Origin: Quercus robur
Lineage: Eukaryota > Streptophyta > Magnoliopsida > Fagales > Fagaceae
NCBI RefSeq assembly: GCF_932294415.1
Contig: NC_065536.1
Span: 38,563,854 to 38,627,853 of the forward strand
Length of the DNA: 64,000 bases
Direction: 5' to 3'
Under the pieces are notes generated by a model. That model did not search any database. It saw only the letters and a program-made list of their open reading frames with translations, and had not been told where the DNA came from. This document shows, piece after piece, positions 57,590-64,000 of this stretch (position 1 is the stretch's first letter; each line of letters begins with the position of its first letter). The position numbers and the translations under genes were made by a program.

Positions 57590-58359
57590 TGTTAGTTACC
57601 AAAAACCTTGCGTGTAATTTTGATGCAATAAAATAATTTTATGTGTGGTTGTGTTTAGCGTTGTCATATGCTATTACATTGTTAGTTACCAACTTACGAC
57701 TAAGGAAAAGTAAAAACTTGAATGTTGTGTTTGGATGGCAACAATTGGAGTTGGATTTGGATTTGGATTTGAAATCCATTGATTTTTGAATGCCTTGATT
57801 TGTAATCCATTGAATTCCTTGTTCGAGTCTTTTTAAACAATGAAAGATTTGAAATTCATCATTTGAAATTCCATTGTTTGGATACCTAAATTTGAATTTA
57901 GATATGGATTTGGATTTAAGATCAATAAAATATATTTTTAATTATTATTTTTTCTTAATCCTTCTACATTTTAATTTTAGTAACAATTTTAATAAATACA
58001 TGAGGTAATAAAAAGGTCATTGATAATCCAATTGACAAGATGATGACGAATAGCTACAAAACTTGTTAATAACGAATATTGACATGGTTGTTGTGCAATG
58101 GGAGAATTACCCCATTTTCTCGATGTCTTCCCAATTGTCAATAATTAAAATTCGCCGCATTTTCAATTTGTTTTACAGAAGCATCACAGAAGCTAAAGTG
58201 AGAGACTTTGTAACTCTACTTTCATGAACAAAAAGCACAAAAATCCAACATGTGCAGCTTGATATTTGGGTACAAAATAACCAACAACCACATCATCATG
58301 CTCATACTAGAGGAAGTAGGATATGACAGATCTAGTGTATGTATATACATATACCTAGT
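57590..58359. other. intergenic, no gene recognised
   Basis: Holds GGATTTGGATTTGGATTTG-type short repeats and a partial inverted repeat (57720-57935) that may be a decayed MITE (TGTTTGGAT ... CATTGTTTGGATAC). Confidence 0.4.
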
Positions 58360-58760
58360 CTATATATCTATATATAAAACTAAAGCCTCTGAAACTCTCA
58401 CAATTTTCCACGTCAACACAATATTAAAAAAAAAAAAAAACTTTTCTGAAACCAAAAAAATAAAAAAAAATAAACGCAAAAAAAAATCTTTTCCAAAACC
58501 CGATAAATACAAAAACCAGCCTTCTTCTTCCTCCAAAACGCAGACCCCTGCCAGTCCTCTCTCTTCTCTATTTCTCTACCCTCTCCTTCCCCAAAACCCA
58601 ACACTGAAAATCAATCTCACCAAGAAGCCATCCCCACACTATCAGGTCCAAAATAGAAAGAAGGCATCACTGATCTCCACCTTTGAGCGCTGACAACAAC
58701 CATCAAAACTGGGCAGATTGCATCAGATGGTTGAATTAGAACTTTGTTTCAGAAAATTAG
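58360..58760 (+). mobile_element. second Helitron-like 5' end
   Basis: TCTATATATAAAACTAAAGCC then TCTGAAACTCTCACAATTTTCCACGTC matches the head of the 33991 Helitron. No hairpin-CTRR end was found downstream, so the extent is unknown. The open frame at 58250-58693 is AT/CT-rich and not convincing. Confidence 0.5.
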
Positions 58761-58882
58761 GGTTCGTTTTCTTCTTCTTCTTCGTCTATTTCTTATTTTT
58801 TGAGATTTTCAATCAAAATTGCATAAAGTTGATTTTTTTTTTCCATTATCAAACCTAGGGTTTGATTCGATTAATTAGCAAA
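58757..58882 (+). repeat. direct repeat copy 1 (~125 bp)
   Basis: Contains TTAGGGTTCGTTTTCTTCTT, TTGAGATTTTCAATCAAAAT, TGCATAAAGTTGATT and CAAACCTAGGGTTTGATTCG; the same sequence with few changes lies at 61603-61725. Confidence 0.85.
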
Positions 58883-59204
58883 AATCATTGGTTGACTTAA
58901 GAGTACATATCATTACATGTTTACAAAAGTAGACAATTATCCGTATAGCTTAAATATAATTCACATAGCATACAGATTTAACAACAATGAAGCCTTGCTT
59001 CCAATTTCGTAGTTGCCAAATCCTCATACTAATTCCAAATGATAGCTTAATTTGTTATATACATATAGAATTTGTTTAGCACTGGCAACTGAGGACACAT
59101 TACTAGTGCTCTGCAATATTATACATAGAAGTGACGGTATAATAATCTAGGGGATATTTGCAGACTAGCACAGTGAAATGATAAAATATAGTAAGTTAGC
59201 ACGG

Positions 59205-60005
59205 GTATAGAAGGAGTTTGCAAACTAGCATCTTGAGTTTTAGAAACTCAAGTTCCATATAAAACTCGAGTTTTAAAAACTCGCTTCCTACTTGCTGACT
59301 TGGACAAGTTTTTGCCACATAGATCTTGAGTCTTTTACACTCGATTTCAAAATACAAAGAACAAAAAACTACAAACCCAGAAAAAGAAGAAAACCCAAAA
59401 GAAAGAAAGAAGAAAGAAGGAAACTCAGTAGAAAGAAGAAGATCCACAACAAAGAAGAAGATCCACAATGTCACGAGACCCACGAAGCAGTCGTTGGAGC
59501 TAGTCGACGCCTCTAGCCCAGTGAACCTAGGTTCGTTGTGGTTGTCGGAGTTGGAATGAGGGATTGGTGATGGACGACAACAACAAATGTGATCTCCGGT
59601 GATGGGAAGTGGATGGGTTATGGTTGTGGGGTTAATGGCAAAGGGTGGACAGTTTTCTTACTGTTATGCCCCTAGCTTTATACCCATTTTGTTCAGATCT
59701 GGACTCATAAAGATGCGAATGATTTGAAAGAAAAAGCTATAGAAGAGAGATGAAATTGAATGAGATTTGAGAGGTTACAGATAGTTTTGTTTAGGTCTTC
59801 TTCTTCTTCTTCTTTTCTTCTTCTCTGTGGATCTCTTCGTCTTCTTACAGTGTCAGTACCCACTGGAACTCGAGTCTTAGAGACTCGAGTTCCATGTGGA
59901 ATTTTTATCCAGATCACTGAGTCAGAAGTCTAGAACTCGAGTTTTAAAAACTCGAGATGCTATTGAACTCGAGTTTCAAAAACTCGAGATGCTAGTTTTC
60001 CACTT
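59205..60005. mobile_element. inverted-repeat element with CTCGAG palindromes
   Basis: Left side AAACTAGCATCTTGAGTTTT, AACTCGAGTTTTAAAAACTCG; right side ends with the inverse, AAAACTCGAGATGCTAGTTTT. Between are a GA-rich part and CTTCTTCTTCTT. The arrangement is that of a transposon with long degenerate TIRs; no target duplication was confirmed and the limits are approximate. Confidence 0.6.
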
Positions 60006-61602
60006 TCTTTCACAACTTGTCAAATAACAAAATTCTTCTAATAACAAAGTTAAATGGAAAAAAAAAATTCCAATAATCTACCATAGTTGTTTGTCTCTGT
60101 AACGGAGTCTGAAGGTTGTTAAAATCTTTATTAGGATCTTGAATCTCATAATTACACAATTCTAGAATGTCAATGATTTAAACCGCAATAAGAGTCTTCT
60201 AAGATTAGGATTTTTAAAAATCCCAACCCAGATTGTGGTTTCTTTTAGAGAAACCTTTAAATTTAACGTAGAGCTAAAATAGGGACCCCAATTTGGTAGC
60301 ATTTTTTTGGACTTCTTTTTTGGGTAAAGGGTGGAGTGGGGGAGAGCAACAACCCAAGTTCCAATGATAGTAAGTTCATTTAAGTTGTAAAGGAGGCCAT
60401 AGGCCTTAATGTAACAGACCATGAGTCTGTGGTTTGAAAAAGAGTAGAAGACTGTTAAGTCTGTTTGACTAGGAAAAGGCTATAAGTCTCTTTTGAGTTC
60501 AAAAAAGACTACAAGTTTGTTTGAGATGAAAACAAGTGAATCTCTTTGAATAGACTTTGGAGAATGTTTGCACATGTAAGTGGGAAAAGGAAGAGCTTCC
60601 ATTTTTCAGCAAAATCCCCAAAATTTTGGTGGAACGTAACGATACATACTAGACTTCAGAGATTATTAATAGATCTTTTTGACTTTTAGCTTTGTCTTCA
60701 AAAAATATTTAAACTTTGTTTTGAACTTTTTAAGAAACAACATTCTTTTGGCTTCAAAAAACAAAGGTAGAGTATTCTTTTGAGTTTTATAGATTTGTCT
60801 TCAAAGAGTATTAAAAATTCTTATATTCTTTCTGAGGAAAAACTTTGTTTTCTTATGAGTTCTTTCCTACAAAGATTAATAATTCTTTTGGTTTTAGCCT
60901 TGTCTTTTAAGTAATATTAATAATTATTTATCTATCTAAATCACTAACGTTTTTTTAGTTGTAAAATTTTATGATCTTCAATCAAATCCAAAGACCCTCA
61001 CACAGATGATGAAACCTTTGGATTGGTGATCTCTTCAAGCCTCACAAAACCTTGATACAATGCAAGGTTAGTTTTTCAAAGAAAAATTTATCCGAAGATT
61101 AAATACACATAAAAACCACTTTGATTAGGTTAAAATGTACCCACAAAGGAGTATAACAAGTCTTGAGGTGCAAATTAACACAAAATATCCTGCAAAAACT
61201 TGCAAGATCAAATAATAAGGTGTTGTTTGGTCAAAAAAATGGTGTATTCAATTTTCATTTTGATTTTTGTGTTTTCATTTTTTGAATATGAATACACAAT
61301 AAAGGACCCATTTTCACATTCATTTTTTATACATACCAACTAACCTTTGAGCTCTCTCTCCGCTTTGTCTTGGGTTCTTCCGTTTCCCCATTCTCTCTTC
61401 ATTCCTCAAACCTCTCCCTTACAAGCCATCCCCATTCACTCATTTGCTCAATTTAAAGCTTTATCTCAGCTTGCTTTGCTCTCTCTTTGCTGAATTCGGT
61501 GTATTTTTAGGTAATCTATACGATTTCACATCGGATTTGAAATTTTCGATTGATTTGAATTCGGTTTATGCTTTTTTCATTAAAAAATATACAGATTGCA
61601 AA
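60006..61602. other. intergenic, no gene recognised
   Basis: AT-rich. Repeated 'AAGTCTGTTTGA.TAGGAAAAG' words at 60440-60560 and 'TTCTTTTGAGTTTTA' words at 60640-60920. CT-rich leader-like DNA occurs at 61340-61440. No domain recognised in any frame. Confidence 0.4.
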
Positions 61603-61725
61603 TTAGGGTTTGTTTTCTTATTTTTTTTCTTCTATTTCTTATTTTTTGAGATTTTCGATCAAAATTGCATAAAGTTGATTTTTTTTTCATTATCAAACCT
61701 AGGGTTTGATTCGATTAATTAGCAA
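61603..61725 (+). repeat. direct repeat copy 2 (~123 bp)
   Basis: Second copy of the 58757-58882 sequence (TTAGGGTTTGTTTTCTTATT, TTTTCGATCAAAATTGCATA, AACCTAGGGTTTGATTCGAT). Confidence 0.85.
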
Positions 61726-62123
61726 TTGATTAAAATAATTAGATTTTCTCTTCTCTCACTTCTCTCACAGTCTCTCTCTTTTCTCCTCCGATATTTTCTC
61801 TAAACAAAAACAATGCTGAGTACTTTGACTTTTTGTGTGTGTGTGCGTGTTCGGATTTGTATAACTATTTGTTGATTTGAGTAAAATCTGTATGGATTTT
61901 CAGTGGACTAGAAATTTAACTAGGGTTTTGTAAATTTTGTTTGGTTACTGATCTGCTTGATTTTGACTTGATCATTTTTTTGTTGTTGAATTTTTTCGAT
62001 GAACCGTTTGGTCTTCACTACTCATTTGATTTGTTGAGTTGATTTTACTTTTGAGTCCGTTTGATCTGTATGTATATTTGTTCTGTTTGTGTGTATATGT
62101 GTACATACTATGTATGTTGATGG

Positions 62124-62771
62124 TGTTACAAAAAGCACCAACTCCTAAACTCGTCCATATGGCTCGTCCTTTGAAAGACCAATTAGGACAAACCAAGCAC
62201 ATGAGGTGATCATCCCAAGCGTCCTTAATGACCTCGTTCGTCTTTGGACAGACGAGGTCCCATGAGAAGCTTGTCCATCCTCATAATCGTTTGGATGGAT
62301 GAGCTCTACACGAAATTCGGAAAAAGTAAATACACAAGGAAAAGTCGTTCCTAATAGCCTCGTCCGTCCTTAATAAAGGATGGACGAGTTCATTGGGTTG
62401 GACTACTATGTGCCAAGTTCTCCATTAACTACATTGGAACACAAGTCCAACTAAGGTAACTTCCATGGCGGTTATGGAAGTTACCTCCAAATCCTTCGGA
62501 CTCCTCGACAATAAGAACAGTTATTAAACAGATAACCATTTCACACATGCTATATAAACATTCTTCGATGAGAAGGTAAGGATTCATTTAGACATTTATT
62601 TCAGAAATCACTTCCTTCTTACTGGGAATTACAAATTCATTAACTTCATCATCAGAGGACTTTTGGCCAGTCCCCACCGGTCTCCTCTGACTTAGAATTT
62701 GTTTTTAGGATCAAGCCCTAAGATCATCAACGCCCGAGACTTATCAACCTACTGATTTCCAATGAACCATC
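62124..62771 (+). repeat. 5' LTR of a Ty3/gypsy element (~648 bp)
   Basis: Placed from TGTTACAAAAAGCACC to CCAATGAACCATCA, with a TATA box (GCTATATAAACATTC) near 62550 and repeated CTCGTCC/GGACGAG words. It is followed at once by TTGGCGCCGTCTGTGGGGA, the usual leader after the LTR of plant gypsy elements. The partner LTR is beyond the window. Confidence 0.8.
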
Positions 62772-62772
62772 A

Positions 62773-62791
62773 GTTGGCGCCGTCTGTGGGG
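62773..62791 (+). other. primer-binding / leader site of the gypsy element
   Basis: TTGGCGCCGTCTGTGGGGA, the conserved sequence next to the 5' LTR in many plant gypsy elements. Confidence 0.75.
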
Positions 62792-62833
62792 AAGAGATTG
62801 TTTTGCAGTTTTCTTTTCCGTGACAAAAGGTTG

Positions 62834-64000
62834 ATGGTTCGGACCAGATCGAGGGCTACTAGCCCAGGCCATCAGGGAAGTAGAGACGCTTCAAGTAACC
62901 CTCATCGCGATCGCCAATCTACACCGGTCATGCAGACATCATTTGTCCAACATGTGCAATCTGTGGTGGCCATAATGGCGGAGTTGACTCGCCAAAACCA
63001 AGAGTTAAGAATGAAGATTAATTTGAGAAGGCAGACACGTGAAGAACGTGAAAGGGGAGGACAAACCCAAAATCATGATGATAGAGAAAATACTGAAATT
63101 GGAAGTCAGTTAAGAGGCACCACTTCACGAACGGTACCACACTTGAAAGAGGAGATGGACCAAATGAAGAAAGTCATGGAGGAAATTAGAGAGAACATGA
63201 GAAGGGCGAATCCGATAGAAGATTTGGTCCACAGAACTGATTCCCCCTTTACAGCCTTCATTAACGGTCACCCTCTACCATTAAAGTTCAAGTTGCCTTC
63301 TTTTGATTCGTATGATGGAACACGCGACCCGTTTAATCACATTGCCACCTTTAAGACCACTATGCATCTTCAAGGGGTTCCCGATGAAATAATGTGTAGA
63401 GCCTTCCCTACTACCCTCAAAGGCCCAGCACGAGTTTGGTTCAGCAAAATACCCCCGAAATCGGTAAATTCTTTTGAAGAGTTGAGCAAGTTGTTTGTTA
63501 ATAATTTCATTGGGGGACAAAGACACAAGCGTTCCTCGTCCAGCTTGTTGACCATAGAGTAAGGGGAGAATGAGAGCCTGCGGTCATTCATCACTCGTTT
63601 CAACAGAGAAGCCCTGAGTGTGGACGAAGTAGATGATAAGCTTCTATTGGCAGCCTTCCATAATGGGGTGAATTCGGATTTATTTATACATAAACTCTAT
63701 GAAAAAGAGCCTCAGTCCATGGTCGAACTTGTCCATTCGGCCCAAAATTTTATGAATGCAGAAGACGCGATCATTGCTAAGAAGAGGAAGAGATCTGAGA
63801 AAGAAGAAGCAAACCCCAGTCGTCATTCCAAGCAAGGCTCTCGTCCAAAGAAGGGACAGACGGAAGAAAGGAAATACCGAGATAATAAGAAGCAGGGCTC
63901 TTCAGCATGGAATCAGCGATAGACCCCTTTGAACATGCCACTTGAGCAGGTCCTTATGCAAATCAAGGATGATCCTTCCTTGAAGTGACCGGAGAAAATG
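62834..64000 (+). pseudogene. Ty3/gypsy gag with three in-frame stops (partial, runs off window)
   Basis: Starts MVRTRSRATSPGHQGSRDAS. A coiled-coil/charged region (LTRQNQELRMKINLRRQ, KEEMDQMKKVMEEIRENMRR) precedes the retrotransposon gag domain: LKFKLPSFDSYDGTRDPFNH, FKTTMHLQGVPDEIMCRAFP, TTLKGPARVWFSKIPPKSVN, SLRSFITRFNREALSVDEVD, LLAAFHNGVNSDLF. A Lys/Arg-rich tail follows (KKRKRSEKEEANPSRHSKQG). Stops at 63560 (TAA), 63920 (TAG) and 63985 (TGA) interrupt one continuous frame; otherwise the frame is preserved, suggesting a fairly young copy. Confidence 0.9.

Noticed and set aside
58250..58693. 147-codon plus-strand frame
   Set aside because: Lys- and Ser-rich, passes through poly-A runs and the Helitron head; no homology recognised.
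1..64000. Operons, Shine-Dalgarno sites, riboswitches, phage or defence islands
   Set aside because: The window is plant nuclear DNA with spliced genes; none of these applies or was seen.

Overview
This is a stretch of plant nuclear DNA, most likely from a woody eudicot. The protein-coding genes are split by GT-AG introns. The proteins have clear plant homologues. The rest is dominated by plant-type transposable elements: Ty3/gypsy, Ty1/copia, L1-like LINEs, SINEs, hAT, Mutator-like, Tourist-like, Helitron and TRIM elements. Some repeat proteins resemble ones I remember from oak and relatives (Fagaceae), but that is only an impression; eudicot is much safer than family.

Only three conserved host genes were found. 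(1) A mitochondrial dihydroorotate dehydrogenase (PYRD type) lies on the minus strand from 28897 down to 14726. It has eleven exons that join in frame into a 451-residue protein; its introns hold two LINEs, a TRIM, three Tourist-like MITEs and two SINEs. (2) Prefoldin subunit 5 lies on the minus strand from 57014 to 48698. It has three exons and 148 residues, with a 7.8 kb second intron full of LINE and gypsy debris. (3) A tRNA-Thr (TGT) lies at 57133-57204 on the plus strand, divergent from prefoldin and 118 bp from its start codon.

Layout. 1-8.2 kb: a degenerate gypsy-type transposon protein (minus), a gypsy pol remnant running abruptly into a copia pol remnant, and a copia 3' LTR. 8.2-11.6 kb: two minus-strand cassettes resembling plant-mobile-domain/transposon proteins, each preceded by degenerate CGTACGCA repeats. 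12.9-14.0 kb: a non-autonomous hAT element with perfect TIRs and TSD. 14.7-28.9 kb: PYRD. 28.9-29.9 kb: a deleted hAT directly before the PYRD start codon. 30.8-32.2 kb: a Pack-MULE carrying a BSD-domain gene fragment. 32.3-33.3 kb: an ACATAC-type array. 34.0-36.7 kb: a Helitron with a nested solo LTR. 37.5-47.0 kb: a rearranged LTR retroelement, then a hAT-like element apparently broken up by three solo LTRs. 48.7-57.0 kb: PFD5. 57.4-62.1 kb: SINE, CTCGAG inverted-repeat element and intergenic DNA. 62.1-64.0 kb: the 5' end of a gypsy element (LTR, primer-binding region, interrupted gag), cut by the window edge.

Many insertion boundaries could be fixed by reading target-site duplications directly, which gives a partial order of events. 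I saw no operon, CRISPR array or novel defence-type system. The most interesting material is the gene capture, the nested insertions, and the transposon sitting 19 bp upstream of an essential pyrimidine-biosynthesis gene.
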